Both the position numbers and the translations under genes were made by a program. The notes under the pieces are model-generated. The model made no database searches. It saw only the letters and a program-made list of their open reading frames with translations, and was not told where the DNA came from. Positions 19,975-27,500 of a stretch of DNA of 27,500 nt are shown piece after piece. Source of the DNA: Stramonita haemastoma (lineage: Eukaryota > Mollusca > Gastropoda > Neogastropoda > Muricidae); assembly GCA_030674155.1 (NCBI GenBank), contig CM060325.1:25519169-25546668 (forward strand), read 5' to 3'. How positions within the stretch are numbered: position 1 is the first letter of the stretch; each line of letters begins with the position of its first letter.

Positions 19975-20276
19975 TTGCATTGTGATGTTGCATGTATCCT
20001 TTTTGTGCCCAGTGATTTTAACCTTTGCATAGTTTCTTCCTAAATATATCACAGACCTCCTAGACCTCTGCTGAAATATCTTTCACTGTGTGACATACTG
20101 TTGCAATGCCTGTATGATATAGACTTATTAGTGTTGTATTTTTTAACATTTTTCTTGTACAATTAAAAATGCAAATTTGGACATTTTTGTGAGTTGCCTA
20201 ATCTGTGTGTATTCTTAGTGTCTGTACATTTTATTAAGTGTGCATACATGCAAGTATGAATTGTAGAGGTATGAGT

Positions 20277-20552
<276 letters not shown>

Positions 20553-20553
<1 letters not shown>

Positions 20554-22210
20554 TAAAAATTAGTATTGAATAGGCTTGTTTGTGCACAATAAAATCATTA
20601 CAAAGTTTGCACTTTTTCTTGTGTTTTTTTTCTTTCTAACTACATGTTTGGTGAAACAAAACAACTTAATGAAAAAGAAGTGAAGAAAGTTCATGCACTG
20701 CTTAAAATGTGAAACCAACAGAGAGAACAAAGTTTTACTCAATTTGAGTAGCACTTGTATGCTCTGATTAAAAAAAAAAAGTTTTGTTTTGCATGAATTT
20801 AAATGGATGCATTCAGGAGTGATTTCTAATCGTTAAATCACTATTTCTGTTTAAAATGCGGTCTTACATGCACACAGACACAACAAACGGTAAACAAAAT
20901 CGGCCAAATCTCTATCAGAAATTAGATCGAGGCAAGAGTTATCATTCTTGCATTCGTTTTCACGATGTTTCGTCGAACATTTCGGCACGATATAACAAAG
21001 TACAGATCCTAAGAAAAAAACAAACACTACTAGAAAATATTTAGAATAGAATCATCACCCTCATTTATTGTTACAATAGAAAAATTTCACGCGAGCTCAT
21101 AAATTCTGAGAGCACCCTTCGATGACCTAGTTCTTCGCTCCCTGCGATCCCAGTCCGGGATAAACTTGCGATCAACGATAAGTTTTTAAATCTAAAATCA
21201 TCGAGATTCGATAGTAACTACGTACAAAATAAAAGCACAGCATTTCCTTCTTCAGATGTGAGTGTAAATGCGCTGTACACATCGAAAATCTCTATCGACG
21301 TTCGCAAGTCTGAAGCATCTATGTGTAGACTCGCTAAGGCCGCCATTTTGGTCAGTTAGAAAAGGGGGTGCTGTATGCAAACGAGAATCAATCAGACGTC
21401 ATTTAACGGAAATAACCGATAAACTGAAATGACGTTTTTGTTCTTTAAAAAACGAGCTTTTTAACGCTGTGTTGGATTTTTTTGTAGGGATTAATAGGGA
21501 AATTTCTACGACTTCCGAAAAATGTAGGGAATTTTTAAACGCATTATACTGTATTTAAAAAAAACTTCACTAAAGTGTCTCTCATATAATGGGTTAGTGG
21601 AGAGTTTCTTCTTTCCAATGGTTTGCGCTATGAATAGGTTTGTATAATGAAGGGGTGACAGATCGTGTTGGAAGACGAAGCACGAAAATTCACCGAGTCG
21701 CGTTTTCAGCCAGTGAGGCTCCGGTAGCGGCGAGTTTTTAAGTTTATTACCGATATTAAATCATCGCTCGCACTTATCCAGTCATTATTCTTGCAAAATG
21801 ATATTACAGACGTTAAGTTAATGCATTAAACTTTTTACTAGTATATATTTTTTTTAGCTTTCTTTTAGATTTGGATGGAGAAATTTGGGTGCAAAGTAGA
21901 TCTAATTTGCCACTTTCCGCTACGCTTTACTCGTTAGCGGCTGCCGTGGTCCTACCTAGTTATATTTGGGACACCAGTTTATCGTCTTATCAGATTAGCA
22001 CTCAAACCACCACTCGCGATTTTGAAGGTGGGTGGAAAGTTTTTGGCACAAACGGAGATCGAACCACCACATATTCTGAACCCGGACTTTTCGCTATCTG
22101 TGCAGGTGCGTTATCTCTAGACTTTCGATCCAGGTCAACAGAATTGATATTACACTGGTCATGCGATCAGAAACACTGACACATCTGATGACGACAGTTC
22201 GGCAGACCCC
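20553..22210. other. Longest low-repeat stretch of the E3-E4 intron
   Basis: Mostly unique sequence of moderate AT content. The part around 20860-21460 has more CpG (TCGA, ACGAT) than the surroundings and contains the YY1-like motif and small minus-strand ORF. An open frame at 21871-22179 (plus) resembles no family I know. No other feature seen. Confidence 0.4.
21218..21346 (-). CDS. Small ORF (42 codons) with YY1-like start context
   Basis: A minus-strand ATG in the context CCAAAATGGCGGCCTTAGC starts a 42-codon frame, MAALASLHIDASDLRTSIEI and onward, with stop at 21218-21220. The AAAATGGCGGC around the ATG matches the YY1 consensus, which in many metazoan genes overlaps or closely follows the start codon near a TSS. 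It is also a strong Kozak context (A at -3, G at +4). A possible donor (TTATTTT/gtacgt) lies just before the stop, so this could be the first coding exon of a gene nested in the E3-E4 intron and transcribed in the same direction as the host. No homology recognised. No second exon identified. Could be chance. Confidence 0.25.
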   Translation of the reverse strand: MAALASLHIDASDLRTSIEIFDVYSAFTLTSEEGNAVLLFCT

Positions 22211-22274
22211 CCCAACATCCTACATTGCCAACATCACTGAGATCAATAAATATTAGTGCAACGTCGGATTATGA

Positions 22275-22370
22275 TCACGCACGCACGCACGCACGCACGC
22301 ACGTGCACACACACACACACGCACGCACGCACACACGAGCGCACAAAAGCACGCACGCACGCGCACACAC
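22275..22370. repeat. (ACGC)n / CA microsatellite
   Basis: ACGC tetranucleotides mixed with CA. Confidence 0.85.
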
Positions 22371-22379
22371 ACATCCCAA

Positions 22380-22697
22380 AACCACACCTCCCCCCCCCCA
22401 CAACACCCCTTTCCACCCACACATACAAACCCTACCCCTAACACAACCCCCTCCCTTCACATTCCCCCTCCCCCCAACACACACTAAACCCTACCACCAC
22501 CACCCACCCCCCTCCACACACACACACACCCCTCCCCCACACCACCCAACCCCCCTCCATCATCCACCCACCCTACCACCACCCCAACCCCCTCCCGCCA
22601 CACCTCCCCACCACCCCTCCCCCCCATTACCCCAACCCCCCTCCCCCAACCCTCCCTCCCTACCCCACCCCTCCTCCCCACCCCCAAACCCCAACTG
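22380..22697. repeat. C-rich low-complexity sequence (G-rich in the transcript)
   Basis: Nearly G-free plus strand with CCCC, CCACC and CACAC. The minus-strand RNA would carry many GGGG and GGTGGG runs, compatible with G-quadruplex formation. Confidence 0.85.
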
Positions 22698-23342
22698 ACT
22701 TGGCCCGTTTCTTCAGCAGTTTCTGGGTCTCAGGGTACTCGTTCATAGCCTCCTCCACCACCCCGACCACCACCACACACCCATCACCCCTCCCCCCAAC
22801 CACAACCTCCTTCCTCCCCCCACACCCAACCCTCCTCCTCCCCCCCCCACCTACCACAACTCACTTGGCCCGTTTCTTCAGCAGTTTCTGGGCCTCAGGG
22901 TACTCGTTCGTGGCCTTCTCCACCACCCCACCACCCCAACCACCCCCCTCCACACGCCCAACCCCCCCCCCCCCCACCCCCAACCCCCCCTCCCCCCAAC
23001 CCCACCCCCCCCTCCACCCCAACCACCCCTACTCACTTGGCCCGTTTCTTCAGCAGTTTCTGGGCCTCAGGGTACTCGTTCGTGGCCTCCTCCATCACCC
23101 CACCCCCAACCTCATCCTCCCCCCACACCCAACCTTCCCCCCTCCACACTATCCCCCCCTCCCCCCACACCCAACCCTTCCCCCCTCCTCCCCAACCACC
23201 CTTACCTACTTGGCCCGTTTCTTCAGCAGTTTCTGGGCCTCAGGGTTCATGGCCTCCTCCACCACCACAACCACCACCACAAACCACCACCCTCCCCAAC
23301 CCCCCCCCCCCCCACCCCTCCCCCCTCTCCTCCACTACTCAC
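22698..23342 (-). repeat. Tandem partial duplications of the E3 3' end plus donor
   Basis: Four extra copies of the E3 end ([17 protein letters not shown], ~56 bp) with the adjoining donor start at 22698, 22863, 23035 and 23208, spaced 165-173 bp, before the genuine end at 23341. Donors read gtcagt, gtgagt, gtgagt and gtaggt. Differences are few: one copy codes Thr for Ala (PETQ), two have ACGAA for ATGAA, and one lacks 6 bp. Each copy is followed by C-rich filler. The copies lack a pyrimidine tract and acceptor, so they are not complete exons. Confidence 0.93.
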
Positions 23343-23611
23343 TTGGCCCGTTTTTTCAGCAGTTTCTGGGCCTCAGGGTACTCGTTCATGGCCTCCTCGA
23401 AGTCGTTCTTGGACAGCGTGAAGACGCTGGTGAAGCCGCTGCTGCGCACGTCTGCCGTGCGGCGGTTGCCGCGTCCCGACATGGCCAGCAGCGAGATCTC
23501 CCCGAACACGCTGCCCTCCGACAGCGTGGCCAGCACCACGTCCTTCCTCTCCCCGCCCACCACCTCCACCTGCCCCTGGCTCACGATGTACATCTCTTTG
23601 CCTACCTCGCC
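23343..23611 (-). CDS. CNG channel subunit, exon E3 (CNBD core)
   Basis: This is the most recognisable exon: 89 codons plus two bases (269 bp), acceptor cgaacag/GGCGAG, donor GCCAA/gtgagt. It begins [10 protein letters not shown] and then QGQVEVV, the CNBD beta-roll. The phosphate-binding cassette follows: FGEISLL at exon residues 36-42, whose Glu contacts the cyclic-nucleotide ribose in the family, then GNRRTADV at 48-55, with the phosphate-binding Arg and the Thr associated with cGMP preference in CNG channels. It ends [13 protein letters not shown]...KLLKKRAK, the start of the C-helix. The cassette loop (AMSGR) is short, as in beta subunits, while [13 protein letters not shown] resembles alpha subunits, so an invertebrate beta/CNGL-type subunit is the best call. 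The last ~56 bases and the donor recur four times in the following intron. Confidence 0.95.
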
Positions 23612-23625
23612 CTGTTCGATAGAGA

Positions 23626-24155
<530 letters not shown>

Positions 24156-24164
24156 AATTTGACG

Positions 24165-24465
24165 CAATTTGACCCGAGTTGGACTCCCATCCGAGGGGAT
24201 TTTTCCCCTGAAGTTAACATCAGTGCTGACTCCACTCTCCCCAGAAGTCTTTCGGATGAGACTATAAACTGAGGCCCCATTTGCGAACGTACGCAGGGCA
24301 TCTTGCGCACACGTTAAATCCTGTTCCGCTTTTCGTAAGAGTGGACCATTGTGTGCCGGTGGGAACAGATGACAATGTTTACAAAACTGCATACACACGA
24401 GGACTGGATGAAAAAAAAGCAAATGAGTGCTTATTCCTTTATCCTCGATATAAAGGAATAAAAAA
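24165..24465 (+). mobile_element. S1-related SINE copy
   Basis: GAGTTGGACTCCCATCCGAG in the place of a B box, GAAGTTAACATCAGTGCTGA, TCTTTCGGATGAGACTATAA, GAGGCCCCATTTGCGAACG, GTGTGCCGGTGGGAACAGAT and GAGTGCTTATTCCTTTATCC. Followed by A-rich tail. Confidence 0.75.
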
Positions 24466-24509
24466 AAAAAAATAAATAATAAAAAATAAACACACACTCA
24501 CACACAGAG

Positions 24510-24640
24510 TAAAACTGGTTCCGCTTTTCGGAAGAATAGGCCATTGTGCATCGGTGGGAACGGATGACAACATTTACAAAACTGCATACACAACGGGACT
24601 GCATGTAAAAAACCAAACAAACCCACAGAGCTTATTCCAT
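24510..24640 (+). mobile_element. S1-related SINE, 3' part only
   Basis: TGGTTCCGCTTTTCGGAAGA, GGCCATTGTGCATCGGTGGG, GGGACTGCATGTAAAAAACC and AGCTTATTCCATG. A second, truncated tail immediately after the fuller copy. Confidence 0.65.
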
Positions 24641-24736
24641 GGCGCGCGCGTGCGCACATACATACATCATCCTTTTTATAATAATTATTATTACCATTAT
24701 GATCATCACTATTGTTAATATCATTATCATCATCAC

Positions 24737-24819
24737 CTTCTGACACACGTAGTCGCCGGCAGAAAGAGGTTGGGCTTCAGCTTCAGTACCAAGTCATACA
24801 GCAAGTTCCGCTCACAGTC
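24737..24819 (-). CDS. CNG channel subunit, exon E2 (start of CNBD), with 1-base frameshift
   Basis: This exon continues E1 in phase 0: DCERNLLYDLVLKLKPNLFLP, the helix A and first strand of the cyclic-nucleotide-binding domain. The acceptor is ctgtgcag/GACTGT and the donor is CAGAAG/gtgatg. The exon is 83 bases, not divisible by three, although both neighbouring junctions require phase 0. After NLFLP the sequence reads CCGGCGAC where the family's conserved 'PGDY-C-K' strand would need CCGGGCGAC. One G appears to be missing from a GGG run, around position 24757. With it the exon would be 84 bases (28 codons) ending ...GDYVCQK and joining GEVGKEMY of E3. This is either a consensus error or a true frameshift. 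The intact splice sites and otherwise conserved codons favour the former. Confidence 0.85.
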
Positions 24820-24892
24820 CTGCACAGTATAGCATACATATCCAGGCATTCGGCACGTTGCCTTCAAGACCGTGCACAGTATACAATAACAG

Positions 24893-25040
24893 GTGTTCCA
24901 GTAACCTATGCAGTCCTTGGGGAGCGAGGTGTCAGAGACCTCAGCTTCTCTAGGGGCCAGTGGCGCCCACCTCCTCTCCCTCGCTGCTTTACCTTCCCTG
25001 ACCCTAAAGAGGGCAGATAGGTACCCATTTACAGCTGGGT
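24893..25040 (+). repeat. Dispersed repeat Y, copy 1
   Basis: GTGTTCCAGTAACCTATGCA, AGACCTCAGCTTCTCTAGGG, CTCCTCTCCCTCGCTGCTTT and ACCTTCCCTGACCC match 27219-27356 in the same orientation. It lies about 75 bp upstream of the E2 acceptor. Element type unknown. Confidence 0.65.
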
Positions 25041-25342
25041 GAACTGGGGGATTGACAGTACGCAAGCCAAGGCGCACGAGCGGTCACCCATCTACAAGAC
25101 AACCATGGAAGTGTGCGGCACTGGCATACAAAAATGTGTAGTCCTGACTACATGTAATGACTTACACACACATAATAAAATTATACATAATCTCCGAGCA
25201 GTACTTATTCACATACGGCTGTGCAGTGTAAGTGTTTCTGTCTTGTTCCTTTTCTTCACGTCACCTCCTCCTTGTCTATTTTCTGCCTTTCTTGGTCCAT
25301 TCCCCAGCCAATTTTTCCCCGCAGAAAGACTTAAAAATAACA

Positions 25343-25606
25343 ATTCTCTCCCATGCCGAAGTCGGATGCGCTGGGCCTGACCTGGCACGCGCTTAACGGC
25401 AGCGCAATGCATTTTCGATCATATGCCAAGACAAGAATAGTTGCTGTATGAGTGTTCGAGAAAGAAGAAGAAGAAGAAGAAGAAGAAGAAGAAGAAGAAG
25501 AAGAAGAAGAAGAAGAAGAAGAAGAAGAAGAAGACGAAGAAGAAGAAAGAAGAAGAAGAAGAAGAAGAAGAAGAAGAAAGAAGAAGAAGAAGAAGAAGAA
25601 GAAAAA
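25343..25606 (-). repeat. Repeat X full copy with long (TTC)n head
   Basis: On the minus strand: (TTC)n of about 145 bases, then CACTCATACAGCAACTATTC, GCATATGATCGAAAATGCAT and TGCGCTGCCGTTAAGCGCG. It ends AGGCCCAGCGCATCCGACTT and GGGAGAGAATTG. The TTC tract begins about 100 bases after the stop of the LINE remnant. Confidence 0.7.
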
Positions 25607-25702
25607 AGAAGATAACCCGTTCCTTTCACAGTCCAGCAGAGGAGCAAGTTGTGATCACAGTTCCTCATACTCTTCAGTACTGTCAGATAGCATGTTACGC
25701 TC

Positions 25703-26272
25703 TCAGTCTTTTATTGTCTCACCTGTCGGCATCACCGAGTTCTGTGTTAGCAGCCACACCTCAAATAACACTGACATGATCCTCCTCCTCCATTTGCTCC
25801 GGTCTTCGCTGACCCTGCTGACTTCACGGATTCTCATGCCACAGGATTGGGTGATGTTGAAAATTAGGGAGGCTGGTGATCTGTCTTTTTTCTTCTTCTT
25901 TTTGCCTCGTTATTGCCTTGAAAGACAGTTTTCACGAAGTCCGTATCTCGAATTCGTAGCGCTTGGCCTACGTATCTTAGTGCTGTTTTATTTATTGATG
26001 TTAAAAGTTTTCTTGCGAGTTCCTGTAATCTGCTTTCATTTGTCCTTTTATCTGTCCAACTGACTCTGAGCAGCCTTCTAAAAAGCCCCATCTCAGCTGC
26101 TTCGATTATTTTTTTTATTGTCTTTTTTGTGTCCAGGATTCACAGCCATAAAACATGACGGGACATACTAAGCATTCCACTATTGTCATTTCCAGATGGT
26201 GAGAAAAACTACGATCATTCCAGATGTTATTTAGTTGTATCATTCCACTTTTATTGTATACACGGCCGATTA
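25703..26272 (-). pseudogene. Decayed non-LTR retrotransposon, C-terminal end of reverse transcriptase ORF
   Basis: Three minus-strand frames in order give IGRVYNKSGMIQLNNIW and CPVMFYGCESWTQ (about 26270-26117), then RRLLRVSWTDKRTNESRLQE, LLTSINKTALRYVGQALR and DFVKTVFQG (26091-25890), then MRIREVSRVSEDRSKWRRR (to a TGA at 25703). This is the usual order at the end of LINE reverse transcriptase proteins: the YGCESWT motif, RxLRxSWTDxRTN, a YxGHxxR-like motif and a final EDRxxW. Frameshifts and a stop after TQKRQ show it is dead. Subfamily not assigned. Lies in the E1-E2 intron. Confidence 0.85.
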
Positions 26273-26274
26273 AC

Positions 26275-26660
26275 AGTGTTATATAGACTATTAAGGTCCC
26301 TACAGCCGAGTGGTTAAGACCGACTTCCATCTCATGGGTCCATGAAATCATGGGTTCGAATCTCAGTAGTGGCGTATTGTAAAATTAAGGATGGAGATTT
26401 TTACGATCTCCCTAATCAACTTCGAGTGCAGACATGTCAGTGCCTTATATCCACTCGTGTTTATAGGCAAGCAAAGGATCAAATAAGCACGCTAAAGATC
26501 CCGTCATAATGTCAGCATTAGGTGGGTTATGGAAACACGAACACACCCAACACACATCCCTGAAGTGGAAACGCAGTTACCTTCATAGTGTGTGAAAAAC
26601 GGTCGCATACGCAAACTCTCACCACTGGTGAACCTCGCTGGTATAGTCAAGGATCGAAAA
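26275..26660 (+). mobile_element. tRNA-Ser/Leu-like SINE, family A, copy 2
   Basis: Head CTACAGCCGAGTGGTTAAGA with B box ATGGGTTCGAATCTCAG. Body AAAGATCCCGTCATAATGTC, GGTTATGGAAACACGAACAC and ACATCCCTGAAGTGG. 3' end CCACTGGTGAACCTCGCTGG. Matches 3600-3985 in reverse. It starts exactly where the recognisable LINE remnant ends, so it may have inserted into the LINE. I found no clear target duplication. Confidence 0.78.
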
Positions 26661-26796
26661 AACAACAACAGCAGCAGAATATAACTTTTAAAGTATTTCG
26701 TTTCTTGAAGAAAAAGTTAGTGAGAAAAAAAACAAACTTAAAACATCGGCATGCACACCGACGCATAGGCACACATAACAAACTTCATCCTCCATA

Positions 26797-26811
26797 CCCC
26801 CCCCCCCCCCC
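26797..26811. repeat. C homopolymer (~15) in C/CA-rich sequence
   Basis: Pure C run followed by CA repeats. Confidence 0.85.
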
Positions 26812-26868
26812 AAACACACACACATACTTCACGATCATAACTATCATAATTATCACCATCACACCTAC

Positions 26869-26939
<71 letters not shown>

Positions 26940-26956
26940 CACACACACACACACAC
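26869..26956. repeat. (CAGA)n and (CA)n microsatellite abutting the E1 donor
   Basis: About 17 CAGA units then CA. On the minus strand the GT of the E1 donor is the first of the (GT)n run, which continues into (GTCT)n. Confidence 0.95.
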
Positions 26957-27054
26957 CTGGAAGAGCTGCACTTTGATCAAAGTGTTAAAATGGACACTGA
27001 TGGCAAGATCAGTCTGCAATTTCTTTGGCAATGCTGCTACCAAGCTCCGCTCGT
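26957..27054 (-). CDS. CNG channel subunit, exon E1 (end of C-linker)
   Basis: Internal exon of a cyclic nucleotide-gated cation channel subunit. It encodes the last part of the C-linker, the helical region that couples ligand binding to the pore gate. After a split Asp codon it reads ERSLVAALPKKLQ, then TDLAISVHF, then NTLIKVQLFQ (32 full codons). This follows the family pattern of a DE-x-x-L-L/V-x-x-LP start, a LAI-x-V segment and a final KV-x-LF before the CNBD. The acceptor is ...ttgcag/ACGAG and the donor is CTCTTCCAG/gtgtgt. The exon enters with two bases completing a codon and leaves in phase 0, matching E2. Both splice sites sit in microsatellites: (GATT)n at the acceptor and (GT)n at the donor. 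The preceding exons, with pore and transmembrane helices, are outside the window. Family assignment is by eye and strong in combination with E2 and E3. Confidence 0.88.
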
Positions 27055-27057
27055 CTG

Positions 27058-27078
27058 CAATCAATCAATCAATCAACA

Positions 27079-27112
<34 letters not shown>

Positions 27113-27125
27113 CCAATCAACCAAC
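27058..27125. repeat. (AATC)n microsatellite abutting the E1 acceptor
   Basis: AATC tetranucleotides with a few interruptions. On the minus strand GATTGATTGATTGCAG forms the acceptor, without a normal pyrimidine tract. Confidence 0.93.
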
Positions 27126-27218
27126 AAACCAACCTACCAATTTATCCATCCGTTTATCAGTCATTCAGTGAACAGTCAGTCAGTAACTTTTTACTAACTA
27201 AAAGGTAAAAATGTAAAG

Positions 27219-27356
27219 TGTTCCCATAACCTATGTGGTCGTTGGGGTGCGAGATGTTAAGAGACCTCAGCTTCTCTATGGGCAAGCATTTTGAGGGCGA
27301 CGCCCATCTCCTCTCCCTCGATGCTTTACCTTCCCTGAACCTCCCTAAAGAGGGCG
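27219..27356 (+). repeat. Dispersed repeat Y, copy 2
   Basis: GTGTTCCCATAACCTATGTG, GAGACCTCAGCTTCTCTATG, CTCCTCTCCCTCGATGCTTT and CCTAAAGAGGGC match the copy at 24893. It lies about 165 bp upstream of the E1 acceptor. Confidence 0.65.
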
Positions 27357-27429
27357 CGAAAATGTTCATCAATCCATTTGGTAACCACGCTCAATGCTGC
27401 TTACCCTCACCTTGCGGAAAGCGAGTGCT

Positions 27430-27466
27430 CAAATCCAATCCAATCCAAATCAAATCAAATTCTTTT
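27430..27466. repeat. Short AATCC/AAATC tandem patch
   Basis: Imperfect pentanucleotide repeats CAAATC/CAATC near the right edge. Confidence 0.6.
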
Positions 27467-27500
27467 ATTTCGAAGATATTTAATAAACTTTTTTTTAACA

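Noticed and set aside
22698..23264. Extra mutually exclusive CNBD exons
   Set aside because: The copies hold only the last ~56 bases, with no pyrimidine tract or credible acceptor on their 5' side, so they cannot act as complete alternative exons.
26288..26365. tRNA-Ser or tRNA-Leu genes at 26288-26365 (+) and 3895-3975 (-)
   Set aside because: Both heads belong to the same ~390-bp SINE and lack proper acceptor stems.

Overview
The window looks like part of a lophotrochozoan, most likely molluscan (possibly gastropod), nuclear genome. The reasons are spliceosomal introns, dense tRNA-derived SINEs whose core and tail I associate with molluscan genomes, very long CA/GT, TTC, ATCT and AGAC microsatellites, and low gene density. 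There is no sign of bacterial organisation.

One protein-coding gene can be supported. It lies on the minus strand and fills about 6.7-27.1 kb. It encodes the C-terminal part of a cyclic nucleotide-gated (CNG) cation channel subunit, closest by eye to the invertebrate beta/CNGL type. In transcription order the exons are: E1 27054-26957 (end of the C-linker), E2 24819-24737 (start of the cyclic-nucleotide-binding domain, CNBD), E3 23611-23343 (CNBD core with the phosphate-binding cassette), E4 17922-17808 (C-helix and start of tail), E5 15008-14826 (tail), E6 11241-10143 (long acidic, low-complexity tail) and E7 about 7166 or 7061 to 6729 (probable terminal exon with stop). Splice phases agree at every junction from E1 to E6. 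The pore and transmembrane segments must lie upstream, beyond 27.5 kb. E2 carries a one-base deletion, and E6 and perhaps E7 change reading frame. Splice sites and protein character are intact, so I favour consensus errors in homopolymers and short tandem repeats over a pseudogene, but this is not settled.

The most unusual feature is in three consecutive introns. The E3, E4 and E5 introns each begin with a tandem array whose unit is built from the last bases of the preceding exon plus its 5' splice site. Downstream of E3 there are four extra copies of the last ~56 exon bases with donor. Downstream of E4 there is a 22-bp minisatellite of ~1.3 kb. Downstream of E5 a ~3.6-kb minisatellite makes up nearly the whole intron and contains an ~855-bp higher-order duplication. 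The gene therefore carries on the order of a hundred or more decoy splice donors.

The rest is repeat-derived. 1-6.7 kb lies downstream of the gene and holds SINEs, microsatellites and a 58-base G run. 7.2-10.1 kb is microsatellite and minisatellite sequence. 15-16 kb and 23.6-24.7 kb hold SINEs and CA/TA repeats. 18.8-19.6 kb is a ~160-bp satellite. 19.65-19.97 kb is a SINE with clean target-site duplications. 25.7-26.3 kb is a decayed non-LTR retrotransposon next to another SINE. A 42-codon ORF whose start codon overlaps a YY1-like motif (21218-21346, minus) is the only hint of a second transcription unit.
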